From Epiperipatus broadwayi (lineage: Eukaryota > Onychophora > Udeonychophora > Euonychophora > Peripatidae), in assembly GCA_028023455.1 (NCBI GenBank), contig JAQFVV010012405.1, positions 8,411,291 through 8,475,290 on the forward strand: a DNA stretch of 64,000 nt, in the 5' to 3' direction. The notes beneath the pieces are model-generated. The model was not told where the DNA came from, did not search any database, and was given only the letters and a program-made list of their open reading frames with translations. This document shows positions 46,481-58,949 of the stretch, one piece after another. The translations under genes and the position numbers were made by a program. Position 1 is the stretch's first letter. Every line of letters begins with the position of its first letter.

Positions 46481-48116
46481 ATTATCAATTGACATTTTTT
46501 TGTGTGTGATAAATAATTAATGATGTTGCATTTTAAAGACTGGCATAACTAAAATTAAAAGTTTCTGATTAAAAAAGAAAAGAAAATGGCAACAAATATA
46601 ATTAAATATCTTTTCACTTCTGTATTTTTCAGAGAAAATGTTGGATTAAACTTCAATTTACCAATCAGGCACAACTTTAAAAATAATTTTAGTATCAATA
46701 TATGAAAAAGTTACTTCATGCAAAAGAAGCATATCTGCAGTTATGGCAACAACTCCAATGAGAATCCCAGTCCAAATAAAAAATTTTCAACAGGTTTAAA
46801 CGTTTTTTTCTTTCGGATAGTGATCCATAGGAAACACTATTTAATCATCCAATATTAGCCAGTAAATGGATATTTAGTTATTCTTAATTAGTGGTAAAAT
46901 AATTATGAAAAACACTTTCTCATCTTCTGACAATTGATAGGCTCTGTTTTGCCTTTCAGTGTTCTATCAGGAAAGTCTTTGTCTTGACTAGTGTGATATA
47001 TGAGTTTGAAAATTAATTCATTTCCAAAAATTTTTTCTCTGTTTCACATAAAAAAATGTCAATGTTTATGCAAAACAAAAACATAAATGAATGAAAATTC
47101 TTTAATCTTTTTACTTCAATTTTTTTTTTTTCAGATTAGGAATAATTTTAGCAGATCAGGCATTGACTAATTATATTATGACAGTACTAGCAATATGAAT
47201 CAAAACATCCATTAAAAGATAACTTGAGGAAGAAAAGTTTTATATTTTTTAGTATGAAAATAGAAATTAACTAGCTGCTAAGAAATTGTGTATTTTTTTA
47301 TTAAAAGTCGTTTTCAGGGTCTTAAAAATTAAATGCCAAGTTTTGGCTATCATTCAGAATTCAATTTTAGGCTTTGTACTCAGAGTATTTGATAACATGT
47401 GTAAATTGTTAAAAATTACTTTAAGTAATAACCAATCTCGTATATTAAATAAGCTAACATTCTGTAATATCACTGAAATTTTTTTAATGTAAATCATAGT
47501 TATGCTATAATTATTTGCTTTTATATTCTATCATGATAAAAAGAATATAAGATGGAATTAAAAGCCCCAAATTAAAAAAAAAAAAAAATCCAGATTAAAT
47601 CTGATCCTGATGAATTCTTCATAAGTCTTCTTGTGAGAGGATTTTTAAATATGGTAGTGTAAATGATATTAATTTAGAGCAATGTCTTTTCATGGTTACA
47701 ATCAAAACAAGTTTAAAACCTCTTTTAAAAGTAGATTAAGAAAAGTCAATTGATAATAGATTTATATGAAAGTTTTTTTTCTTTTTGTTAACTTGGTTCT
47801 TAAAAAAATAAGAATAAAAAGCTTGGAATTCTGACTTGCTCATAATCAACAACAAAATTTACCTTTTCCGAATAAAAACAGAAAAATGAAAGTAAAGAAT
47901 GTTTATTAAATAATTTTTCTAATGTATATGATGCAGTTTACCATGTGGGAGCACTAGCATTTATTTCCACATTTCGGTCATTTAAATATGCTATGGTGGG
48001 ATATATTGATATAGCTTGATTTGATTTTTATTGACATATGTTTAAAAGATTTTTATGATTATAATTTTATGACTTGAAGATTACACGTTCATCTATTTGT
48101 TTATTTGTTTTTTTAG

Positions 48117-48214
48117 GTAGTAATGGCTGTGGCTCAGCTTTATCATTATTTGGCTCCTAAAAGTGAAGTTAGTATTGTATCCAAGGCTTTAGTTCGGTTG
48201 CTTAGGAGTCACAG
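48117..48214 (+). CDS. AP3B1: AP-3 complex subunit beta, exon E (trunk)
   Basis: Ninety-eight bases: 32 codons, [20 protein letters not shown] then [12 protein letters not shown], plus two bases of a split arginine. It continues directly from NAA of exon D ([12 protein letters not shown] in metazoans). Acceptor TTGTTTTTTTAG, donor AG|GTAAAA, phase 2 exit. Vertebrates have LYWHISPKSE where this protein has [10 protein letters not shown]. The neighbouring intron downstream is the longest complete one in the window. Confidence 0.96.
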
Positions 48215-49267
48215 GTAAAATTTATTTATCCACATACAATTGCATATTTCTCTTTTTGTGTGTAATATAATAACTACTTTACATTCTCACAATTGAAATG
48301 AATAAAGATAAAGGCAAAAGGGTTATGACCATAAAATGCACTTCTAGTTGAACCAGCACTTCTCATTTAGTTCAAATCTCTCACATTCCTGATCATCATT
48401 TTTTACTTATTTATTGTGCATTGTAAATTCTATTTAGAAATGCTAAACCTTTTATAAGACTCAGTGATAATTGTGTTGTTTTTATATAAATATATTAATA
48501 TTTATTGATTAATTATTTATTAAGGTAGAAATTATTATATATTATTTTTAGCCTAGTTCAAAACTTTCGTTAAAGATCAATATATATATAATTTTTTAAG
48601 TACAGAAGTATGGTATTATTGATTTAACTCATACCTTTTTTCTCCATGCATATATAATATTTTAGATATGATTTAATCAATAAAAACATAATAAAAAAGA
48701 ATATAAGTAAGACAAAAAAGTCATATTAGACATTGATAATTAATAACAATAAGGTTTTTTTAAATCTATAGGAATAATTAGGTGATTTCATTTCCCTATT
48801 GGAAGAAATGATAAATCTCATCAGGACTGATAGTTAACTTTGCAGAGGAAGAAAAAATAATTCATATGTAATAAATAAATATTTCCTATTGTACTGCACA
48901 TCAAATCAGTTTATTTGTGTATAATAAATATAAATTTTGGGGTTGCAAGACTATGTTAAAATTTTAAAAAATGCTATTTTTTTTATACTTTTAAATAGGC
49001 AATATTTAATATGAATAGAACACAAGCTCTAAATAAGTAAGTAATCATTCGTTCATTGTATTTTCACAAAGCAATTATTACTATTTTTGTTTTGGTATAA
49101 TATCTATATAGGGTATATTATATCATACTTCATTGTATGAAAATAATAAATTATTACAATTTTTAAAATCATTATATATATCATACAGCTAAATGATACT
49201 CTTGTGATATACCTATTTATTCTGATGGTTAATTGCTGGAGAGAAAATTCAATAAATAAATAAATAG

Positions 49268-49400
49268 TCAAACTGGTATTGTTTGGGAACTCGCTGGAAA
49301 ATTATCAAAGTTCATTAGTGGAAATGACAGAATTGAGCTGCAATCTGTGAGCCTAGTCTGCCACCCTATCACTGCTCTAAACCATGCTGGGCAAAGCAAT
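49268..49400 (-). mobile_element. tRNA-derived SINE, family S2
   Basis: On the minus strand GCCCAGCATGGTTTAGAGCA carries the A box, and CAGATTGCAGCTCAATTCTG the B-box region. The copy runs on to GAACTTTGATAATTTTCC and CAATACCAGTTTGAC. This is the S2 copy with the most tRNA-like head, although its tail is more diverged. Confidence 0.65.
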
Positions 49401-52400
49401 CAATGTTAAAGTATCAAATTTCTAGGCACAGCACAACAATATCACACATTTATCCAGACAGTTATTCTCTTTATTTTTCATTTCTCAACTCGAACATGTA
49501 ACTCTTGATTCATCTATTTTTTTTGCTAGCTTAGTGCTCAGAACACTTTCATGATCATTTAATTAATAATTTTGAACTCATGATAAAATTTGAGTAAAAT
49601 TCATAGTGATACCCTAGTGAAAGTATTTTATCAATAGTTTCACTTTAAAATTTAGAAAATAATCTCTTTTTTTTTTAACTTGTTTGTCAAAGCATATTGG
49701 AGTAAACTTATTCTGAAGACTGACATGATATTTATAATCTTGTTTATAACTTATATTCATTACCTAAATTTATAATTAAAGTTTATTTTTATTAAGAAAA
49801 ATTAATGGAAAATAATATAAATTATCTCATACCTGTAAATATCATTTAAAAAAGCATTTCTTCTTATAAAAGCTTATATTTTAAATGAATAATATAATTT
49901 TTACAAAAAAATTTAATCTTATGCTTTGATTCTATTTTATAATCATTATTAAAGGTTTATATATTCTAAATTATCTGGAAAAATTAAAATTAAATATCAA
50001 TGTAAATTTTATGGAATAGGGAAACAAATGAACTTGCAAAATACAATGTTAAATGCAAATATTAATGAATAATAAATAGTATTATTATTATTATTGTAAG
50101 ATTAATATTTATACTAATATTTTCTTCTCTTTACTATAACATTAAAAATACTAATAAGTGATATACAGTCTATCAACAAACACTATTTGAATTATATGCT
50201 ATTCAAAAAAAGTATAATTAAATTTATTAATTTAGTAAATTTTTTTAATGTGGCAGCACTCATTTTTTCATCTCAGATTGTCATATGCAATCATGTTTAG
50301 CACATAAAATGTTATTTTTTCTTTCTTTTTAATCCTTTCCAAATTTTGATGTGTTTCATATAATAAAATGTTTTCTAAGCTTAAAGTTGAAATGAAAGTT
50401 TTATACATTTAAGAAAATTCATAAAATATCTTTCTTAAACAATAAAATGAAAGTTATTGATTTAATAGTGTCAGAAAAAAAGAACTGTAAAATATATTTG
50501 TATTGTATCAGAAAGTTTAAAGTTTGAAGAGTTCAATTGAGAATGTAAATGGATAACATCAAGTAGAGCTGACTCTAAAATTATTAGAAAAGCCATAATC
50601 TGGTGTAATGAGACTGTTATTGAGTTTCCATGGTGAAAAAAAGTTATTTAAGAAAAAGATGTCATTTATCTGATATATTTGTTTTTCATTTTATTTAAAA
50701 AATAAAAATATAGTATAGCAAGTTTTTTTTATATATTTTTTTTTTTGAGTGAATGTGTATGACTGATCACATATAGTAGATATATAAGTAAGTGTGCACC
50801 CTCAATTTATTAGTAACTATATTATTATTATTTTTAACTTGAAAAGTACTATGCACTTACAGTTCAGTAAATAATATATATTGTATTTTAATGAGACCTT
50901 ATCAATAAAATGAAAGTTAACCATGATATAAGGTATATGCAAGGGGAGCTTGAAACAAAATATAAAGAATATTGCGGTTCTACTGTATTACTGTCTGGAA
51001 AATAAAAGATTAGTATGTATATTATATTTATTTGTAATAATATATTATTTATCTACTTTTGTATTGGGTGTTTTATTTTTGGTAGTAATATAGCATTTAT
51101 TAGTATTTGTATTTAATATTATATTTTGCAAGTTTCATTTGATTGTTTTTTCATCATATTTGTTTAATTTTACTTTTTTTGATAATTTAAGATAAATACA
51201 TTTTTGATAATAGTCCTGTATAAAATATGATCATGAACTAAGGTAAAATTTTTGTGTAAAAGATTTACATAAAATAAATGCAAGTTTTTATTAAGAAGTT
51301 GAAGAAATTTTATTTTTATTATAAATGAATAAATCTTTGTGAAAAGGCAAAACTGAATAGATAATTTTTACTAATTAATTAATAAAAACTGTTTAAGTTT
51401 ATTAATATTTTCATAGCATTGTATTTGTAGATGAAAATTGTTCAGAGATTTTTAACTTCATTATAATTTGTGAATTTTTAGTCAAGCTAAACTATGAGAT
51501 AATTCGCTAAACTCCAATTTGATTTATTTAAATAATGAATAAATAAATAAATAAATAATTTGTTTATGAATATAAATAAATAAAAATTGTTCAAATTTTT
51601 TTACATTGATTTTGATTCAGCATTATTTTTTATAAAGCCCATTTCTGAAAAAATTCTTATAAAATGGACACAATCACAACCTTAATCAACGTGAATTATA
51701 ATAAAGAACTGAAAATAAAAAAAATTGAATTACTTTTTTCTATCTGCAATTCATTTCTAGAAATCATTCATTTATGAATAATAGTGGACAATAGTTTCAT
51801 ATACAGTATATGAAAACAAAAAATTTGATACTTGTAGACTAAACTGTAGCCATTTAATATTGATAAAGATTTAATCACAAGTGCATATTGGGTTCATCTG
51901 CCTTTTTCAGATGTCTTTAATAGTGTCATTAAGGAATGTTAGTGTAATGGAGATTTAAAGTATTGTTAAGATTAGGAAATTATATATATATCAGTCAATA
52001 AAATACTAAGAACATGTGAAACTTTTTTCATTTGTGAAAATGTAATTGTGCAAACAATACTTGAAATTTATTTTGGATTACTTTAATGTAAAATATAATT
52101 TGGCGGGAATTTCTCAGAAATTCTTGGTAATTTTTATTTTTTAATTTGAATATAATTAAAACTTTATTTTATTCAAAATTTATGATATCTGAAATCTTTT
52201 TTGAATTTATGATATGTTTTAATTAGAATTTTAATGAAATGCCTAATCACTTTGCAAATTTAAAATATTTATATTAATGAATTAATTAAGATGTAACTAA
52301 ATTGCAGAAAATATTTTTTGCACATTAATCTACAAATATGGTCTCTTTTTTTCAAAAAAAAACAAACATTCCTAATGTTGCACTCGACAATCAAACATTG

Positions 52401-52589
52401 AATGTCTTACTCTCAATTCTTAATTCAGCTTTTGTTACAGAGTGCTTTTAGCAGTTGAACTAGTTAATCATTATTTGAATAAGTAAAAATTTTTAGACAA
52501 TTTTAATGGCCATTTTCAGTAAATTGGAAGTTAACATTAATATATACCTTGAATTTCACAATCAAATGTATTGAATTATAATGCCTTGC

Positions 52590-52702
52590 AGACAGTTTGG
52601 CAATGATAGAATGATGAGCTTAAGATCCATGGATTGAGGGCTAACTGTGACATTTTTGATACTCGAACTTCTTGTGAATTTCTGAACAATAAACCATTTG
52701 AT
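52590..52702 (+). mobile_element. tRNA-derived SINE, family S2
   Basis: CAGTTTGGCAATGATAGAATG, GCTTAAGATCCATGGATTGA and CTAACTGTGACATTTTTGATAC are followed by TCTGAACAATAAACCATTTG. This is the copy against which the 13549 and 39296 loci are easiest to align. Confidence 0.65.
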
Positions 52703-54076
52703 CATTATTATTGATTTGCAGACATTAATAAAAGCAATCATTACTTATTAAAATGCTTCAAGGTTCTTTATTTTATGCTAGCAATGATGAGCTCAAAAAT
52801 GAATGCAGAAACCCTATTCACTTTCAAATAAAAGTTTTTTGAAAATATGTATTGGATATTATAATAAAATATTACAGCTTAGATGCAGAGTCTTTCATTG
52901 TTGAAAAGCAGCAAAGCTAATTCACAAATGTGGAAAATGTCAAAGAAAGGCAGAAAGCTTAGAGAAAATATTGAAAAATATAGAAGAAAATTAACAATGG
53001 TTAAATAAAGTAAATGGTATACAACATTTTATAATAGCTGTTTATATCTAATTCCATTAAAATTCATTTGAATGATTGCTATTTCGGAAAAAGAATATGT
53101 CTATACTGGCTTGTTCTATAATTAGTGATGATAATTTTATAACAATGGCCCTAGATACAGTGCCTAAAGTTCATAGGATTTTCATTACAGGAACTTTTTA
53201 TGTCTTGAAAATATTTGATTTTACTTTCATAATGCTTTATATAACTTTTTTAACGTTAACAATGACTCACAGATCCACTACAGGTAATCTTGTATTTATT
53301 TATAAATATATCAATACTTTAATAGGTCTTAATTTAAATTACCTTGCTGCTACTGTTATATAATATATTCCTGATTATTTACAAGTCATATTTTAGTAAT
53401 ATATATTGAGGCTATAATCTTCAGACTATGCGCCTAGATGTGACAGTAAGGATCTATATAAATCTTAACACAAGATTAACGACTTTAAAAAAAAACAAGA
53501 TTTTCAAAAAAAATATTGCATATCATAAAAATGATCTTAATTTCAGTTTCGATAATCAAAATCTGATAAGTCTTGTCAGCTCCCTTTTGACAGTAGTAGT
53601 GAAATGAGAGGCATGGAAGACTATTTATTCATTTTTCATCATATATATAAAAAAAATTGTCACCATTGATCTTTTTTGGTTGGCATTTTAATTACAATGT
53701 AGTATATTTTATGTGTTGATTAAAACAGTTTTATATAAAAATGCAATGTCTAATTTGTATATATATGTGTGTTTTATTGCACAGAGAAAAAACTTATTTT
53801 AAAATAAAATGGAAAATTATTTATGTTTTGCTTGCATGTTAAACAACTATAACAGTAAAATATTTGAATAAGAACTTTAAAGGTTTTATTAAATTGTATT
53901 ATTATCCAATTTTCTATCAGTCAAGTAGATATTACAAAGTTTTAATTTTTTGTTGTAATTAATTTATAAATAGGATACCTCTTGTAGACATCATGTGAAA
54001 AAATCATAATAACTGAAAGTTTGGTATATGCTTTTAAGATAACAAAAATACTAGTTATTTAACCTATATTGATTAA

Positions 54077-54822
54077 CCCTTAAACCGCTAATTAAATCAT
54101 TGGTTGTATGAGGTAAAAATAAAATCTTTTAATTGGCCAACTCACAAACTGAAGACAAAGCCTATTGTTAAAACATATTTGCCTATAATATTAAATTCAA
54201 CTCAGATACGTTTATAAAAAGTATATAATTAATTTTTCAGGTCATGAAGAAAACGAAAGTTCTTTCAAAAATAAATTGCTATTTATTTATTCTAAGATAT
54301 TCTATATCGGCAACATAAAAGTTATAATGTAAACAAAAAGATCGACTTTTACGTTATAGAAAAGTAAATATTTCTTTTTACTACATCTTCAATATATTTA
54401 CTTAAATCTTCAATATTTTTCGAAAATAATTTTGTTTTTTTATTATTCTCTCTGAAAATTATGTTTAATTTCCATAAATATTATTTAATAATAATTTAAA
54501 TCGTATTCGAAATGAAAATCTCAGCGTTTTTCTTTATTTTCTTTGATCAGGCAGTTTCTTTGTTCTTTCCAGCCAATCAGAATGTCTTTTTCGGCTGAGA
54601 GCATGCTAAGAACCAATCACAAATAATGTTCCTTCTTTGTTTAGGTTTAAATGCGTTTTTTTTTATTTTTTACTTCTAAAATAAATCGGAAGATGTCACC
54701 ATCGTACAGAACTTTTAAAAACGAATTAAATACGTATTTAACGAATTTTATCGTATAAAAACGAACTGAGTTAGAGTGATTTTAGATGTCGACGAGGAGT
54801 CTCGTCGAGCGCGGGAAAAGGG
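54077..54822 (+). mobile_element. piggyBac-like MITE, copy 2
   Basis: TTAA at 54073-54076 and 54823-54826 flank a 746-bp noncoding element. The left end is CCCTTAAACCGC; the right end read inwards is CCCTTTTCCCGCGCTCGACG, the usual look of piggyBac-type termini. A subterminal hairpin CGACGAG-GAGT-CTCGTCG lies at about 54791-54808. Two CCAAT motifs (AGCCAATCAGAAT near 54572 and GAACCAATCAC near 54611) correspond to the repeated CCAAT segments in copies 1 and 3. It lies in the same orientation as copy 3 and opposite to copy 1. Confidence 0.85.
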
Positions 54823-54859
54823 TTAATGCATATTTATTTACATGTGCTGTAAAATAACA

Positions 54860-54980
54860 CGAGGCTTCGGAAAAAAAATCACAACCTGAGGTATGTCATA
54901 ATGGTATAAAAAACATTACAATGGCTGCCCAACTCGAGGCTTCGAAAAAAAAAACCACTACCTGAGATAAGTAATAATTC
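54860..54980 (+). repeat. Imperfect 75-bp tandem duplication
   Basis: CGAGGCTTCGGAAAAAAAATCAC…CCTGAGGTATGTCATA is followed 75 bases later by CGAGGCTTCGAAAAAAAAAACCAC…CCTGAGATAAGTAATA. It begins 34 bp after the right TTAA of MITE copy 2. Confidence 0.7.
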
Positions 54981-55680
54981 TTTAAACCAGTTTATACCAA
55001 CTATAAAAATAAAAAAAATTTTATATGACTTATAGAAAAAAAAAAACACAATCGCGACTGATGTAGATGTTAAGTTGCAAGTGTTGACTGGGTAGGCGGA
55101 TACTGGAGAGGGGAAAATCATAGACCTGAGTCTTATATGCTAGTAGAGTAACATAAGACCGTTTTTAAATGCCCATCATTCTTATAAGAGCAGGGTCCCA
55201 AGAAATGGGAGGGCAGACCAAGCGCCTGAACCGATAAGACTCAAAAGAATGAGCAACATTTGTATGTGCTTAGACTTGGGTTTCTTATCATTAGTCTTAC
55301 GCATGAGCGGAAAGGATATAGGTGAATGTGGAAATGTTTCTCATTCCCCACCGTATTAGACCCTGAAATGTGGACTTTAAAGCCACATGTCACTTGTGAA
55401 AAGTCTACAAGAAAAAAATATATCAGTAACACTAATACATTAAAAAAAAAACCCAGATTAAAACTTATTAAGAATAAAATGAGTTTAAACCCATTTTATT
55501 CTTGTTTCCTGGTGTGGTGGTGTTGTACCGTTTATTTATATATGGTACAAATATATTTGGCATTGGGTAATATTTAAGAATTTAAAAAAAATGTACACTG
55601 AAAATTGATTTTTTTTGTTTTATTAGTTTATAATAACTGAAATACAGGCTTATTATATACCTGTATCAATATATATGATA

Positions 55681-55810
55681 TATAGGGTATATGAGCATAG
55701 ACTTTCACACTACCCACCACTCTCCACTCTATCTCATAACACTGATACCCTTGAACACATATATGTCGAAAAGATAAATAATCACCAATATATGTATTTC
55801 ATGCTATAAT
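55681..55810 (-). repeat. Dispersed repeat, copy 2 (partner at 7427-7556)
   Basis: Reverse complement of the 7427-7556 segment at about 90 percent identity, from TATAGGGTATATGAGCATAG to TATGTATTTCATGCTATAA. Similarity ends at both sides, so these 125-130 bp are either the whole unit or the shared end of a truncated element. Confidence 0.7.
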
Positions 55811-56089
55811 GTAATTATAATTAAAGTTGAAATTGGAAGGACTAAAAAAGGCAAGCTGATTACTAATCCAGATAAATTAAAGAAATTCCAAAGTAAAAGT
55901 TTACAATCAGTAAAACCTTTTTGAAGCTAATTAAAGATGGCGGAATTATTTTATAAAAAAAGAACTTTGTAGTTGAAAATAAAGAAATAATGTAGAAGAT
56001 TATAGAAGAACAAAACAAAAGATAATGAGTGTGAGAAATCTAAAAAAATTGATCGCGAATATAAAAGAAATAACTTTAATCAGTGCAGG

Positions 56090-56380
56090 GTTTTGTGTCT
56101 TTTCCCTAACTAGCAGTTTCTGTTAGGTCCGGGATAGAGAAAATGTCCTATCCCGGATTACTCATATGCTGAACTACTTACTATTCATCTGCCGAAGTAA
56201 GTTGTTAGGCCGGAATGGAACTGATGCATTTACAGACACCTTTTGTCATAGAAATCACCAGAAAAAAACCTTCGAGTTTAACATTAGGACGAACCAAGAA
56301 CATACAAATTGTCGACGGAGTGAAACTAGTTAACTTCAATGAGCTTTTCAAAACACATACTACAACTTACCGGTAAGCTT
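56090..56380. other. GC-richer segment with two adjacent hairpins
   Basis: CCTAAC/GTTAGG (56105-56110, 56122-56127) is followed without a gap by TCCGGGATA/TATCCCGGA (56128-56136, 56149-56157). The following 200 bases remain richer in G, C and CpG than the flanks, and a donor-like CCG|GTAAGC occurs at 56371-56376. No frame or repeat family was recognised. Confidence 0.4.
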
Positions 56381-57337
56381 AGATTATTCATATCCTGATT
56401 ATGACTAATTAAATATTTGCAAACTATAAGCTTGTAATATATTACTGATAGAGACATTTGCTATTTATTATTCAAGAGACTTTCACTTATGGCCCTAAGA
56501 ATATTGAGATAACTTTTAATTTAATATTAGCTGGATTAGTATATGTGTGTGTTTTTTCAATTATGTTAATAATTTATCATTAAATATTTTAATTTGTACT
56601 AATAAAATATTTACCTTTAATATTAACATCATTATGCATTATTATTGCTAGTTTATTATAATCTGTTATGTATAAATTACCTTTGCCAATATGCTTGTTT
56701 AGTTAAGTCCCGGAAAAACAATACAACATTAAGTGGCAAGAAGCAATCTCGATTTTACTTTTAGTTATTTTTTTCTTAATTTACGACGTGTGACATGACG
56801 GATATCAGTGAATTCTTGTATGAATTCTGGCACCCTGTTTTAAATAAATAAAAAACTGATTCCACTGGCACTTCAAATCATAAATAATATTAGGTCGAGT
56901 TAATCAGGAAATATAGCTGTGTTCTTGAGGTATCCAAACTTATAAATGATATATATTTTCTTTTTCATAGCTTGATTAACTCTCACACATTCTAGTGCGT
57001 AATAGAAGACCTAACCGAATGTGAAAAACGTTACAATATATATTTATCGCATCAATCTTATGCATAAGTAATATATGTATTTATTTATTTTTACCATGCA
57101 TATTTTATACATATAAACAAGTATAGACAAATGTCAACTCTAATTATTGGGTATGGGACATTTGCTTTTCGGTTGCCATGCTACATGAAAAAATTGATGT
57201 CACTTTGCAGTATGATAACTGAATAACAGATGCTTCATGCACAATGATTGGAAATCATATCTCTCAGACTTGTTTATATTATTTCAAATTGTATTAATTT
57301 GTTTATAATTACATCTATATAAATTTTTAATTTTTAG

Positions 57338-57392
57338 GGAAGTGCAATCTGTGGTGTTATGTAATATCGCTACCATGTCAACTAAAAGAAGG
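57338..57392 (+). CDS. AP3B1: AP-3 complex subunit beta, exon F (trunk)
   Basis: Fifty-five bases: one base completes the arginine begun in exon E, then 18 codons EVQSVVLCNIATMSTKRR. Metazoan beta-3 proteins read …SNREVQYIVLQNIATMSIQR here. Acceptor TTTAATTTTTAG, donor GG|GTAAGT, phase 0 exit. It is the smallest exon in the set, isolated by 9.1 and 5.9 kb introns, and is identified by family match and correct phase on both sides. Confidence 0.95.
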
Positions 57393-58680
57393 GTAAGTTG
57401 TAATAACTACAGAGACCTACACACTTACATATATGTGTATCTGTATATGAATGCAGTTTTCTTCTATATGTGTGATTGCTTATTATTATGATGATGATAA
57501 TGGTGGTGGTAGTGATGATGCTATAGCAATAATGAGATAAGCAGTTCTTTTGATTGTATTCCAGAGTTGTCTATTGTGACCTTGAGTAATCAGTGGATAC
57601 CAAATAGAGTGCATGACTCAGAAATAAAAAAAGTTGTTTGTCACAGCTTATATTTAATCTGAAGTAAGCATGTGATGCTTGAGGATCATTATTATGTCAA
57701 TGACTTTTAATCATGATCTCATTTCTATCATCTGAGTACTATGGGTCATTCAGTAGCTATTGCTATCATATGATTTAGCTATTAATTATCTCCTCCAGTA
57801 CAAAGTTTTGAAGAAAAGATTAAAAGAAGAAAAGGGACTGGTGAATGATTAATTTATCATTTTTTATTTTTGATTGACAATGGATGTTCCAAATCATATT
57901 CAAATGAAATAATTAACATCAAAATCATGGGACAAATTATCAAACAGTACATTTTTATTATCAGAATCTTTGGCAAATGGTTATTGAGCCATCCATGCTA
58001 ATGAAATGATGGTAGATGAAATCCAGTTGAAATATTTTGATATAATAATAATAGCAGTCATATACATGGAAAAAATTCAAAAACCGTATTCATATTTCTC
58101 AATCTTTCATTTATCAAGCAAAATACATGAATAAAAGATCTCTCATAAGTCAAATATTTGATTTTTATAATCACCTTTAATTACTTCCATTACTTATAAC
58201 TTTTTTAATGCCAATGAGTAAAAGTCTCATGGTTAATTATCTTTTTCTGATTGCATAATCAGGTTGCCATTTAGAGTGCAGTTAAAAATTAACAAAATTT
58301 GATCAGAATGGAAGGATTGTGACATTTAAAAAAATTCACAAAGAATTTTTAAAAAAAGTTTATCTAGCAATGTATCCACAATAATTGAGAATAATGGAAA
58401 TAATATATCTTAATATTTGTAATTTTTTTAAATGTTTATGTTCATTATTTTATTTACAAGGATACTATATTTTTTTATTTTTGTCTAGTGAATACCCTTT
58501 TTTTAAAATATAAAAGAAATTAGAAGATTGGCCTAATTTAATCTGCACCCCCCCATTGCATTATAAATTTCAACTATTTTTGCATTACATGCTCATTAAT
58601 TTTTACATTTTTTTACATAGATATAATAATAATATTTATGAAGCAATAACATTCAAATGTTCTCACAGACGTCAGACTAT

Positions 58681-58917
58681 CTGAATTTATTTTAATAAAC
58701 TTGCAATGACATTTTCTAATATCAGTCTAATCTAGTTAGATGAAAAAGGATTTATTTTTTATTTGATTAGTAGATTGTATTGATATTAGAGAGTGTTATT
58801 TGCAAATTTATTAAAATAAATTCAGAAAGTTTATACAAGATTCTTATAATATGTGCATTTGATGTAAATTTATTAAAATAAATTCAGAAAGTATAAAAGA
58901 TTATTATATGTGCATTT
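58681..58917. repeat. Foldback repeat with partial tandem copy
   Basis: CTGAATTTATTTTAATAAA (58681-58699) and the following 37 bases are the inverted repeat of 58765-58825, ending TTTATTAAAATAAATTCAG. The right end plus 35 bases (58804-58860) is duplicated in tandem at 58866-58917 with a small deletion. It directly abuts the 3' tail of RTE copy R6. Confidence 0.7.
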
Positions 58918-58949
58918 GAAGATTCATCATCATCATCATCAACCGTTAT

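Larger units (their letters stand above)
42535..48116 (+). other. AP3B intron D-E (5,582 bp)
   Basis: GTAAGT…TTTTAG, phase 0. It contains a SINE (43349-43640) and a decayed RT (45380-46480). 42535-43348, 43641-45379 and 46481-48116 show nothing firm. Confidence 0.85.
48215..57337 (+). other. AP3B intron E-F (9,123 bp)
   Basis: GTAAAA…TTTTTAG, phase 2. It contains SINEs (49268-49400, 52590-52702), piggyBac-like MITE copy 2 (54077-54822), a tandem duplication (54860-54980), a dispersed repeat (55681-55810) and a GC-richer hairpin segment (56090-56380). The rest (48215-49265, 49401-52589, 52703-54072, 56381-57337) is AT-rich with nothing recognised. Confidence 0.85.

Noticed and set aside
55326-55577. 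Overlapping open frames on both strands near 55.3 kb
   Set aside because: Neither frame has a recognisable domain; the overlap on both strands suggests chance in a G/C-richer block.
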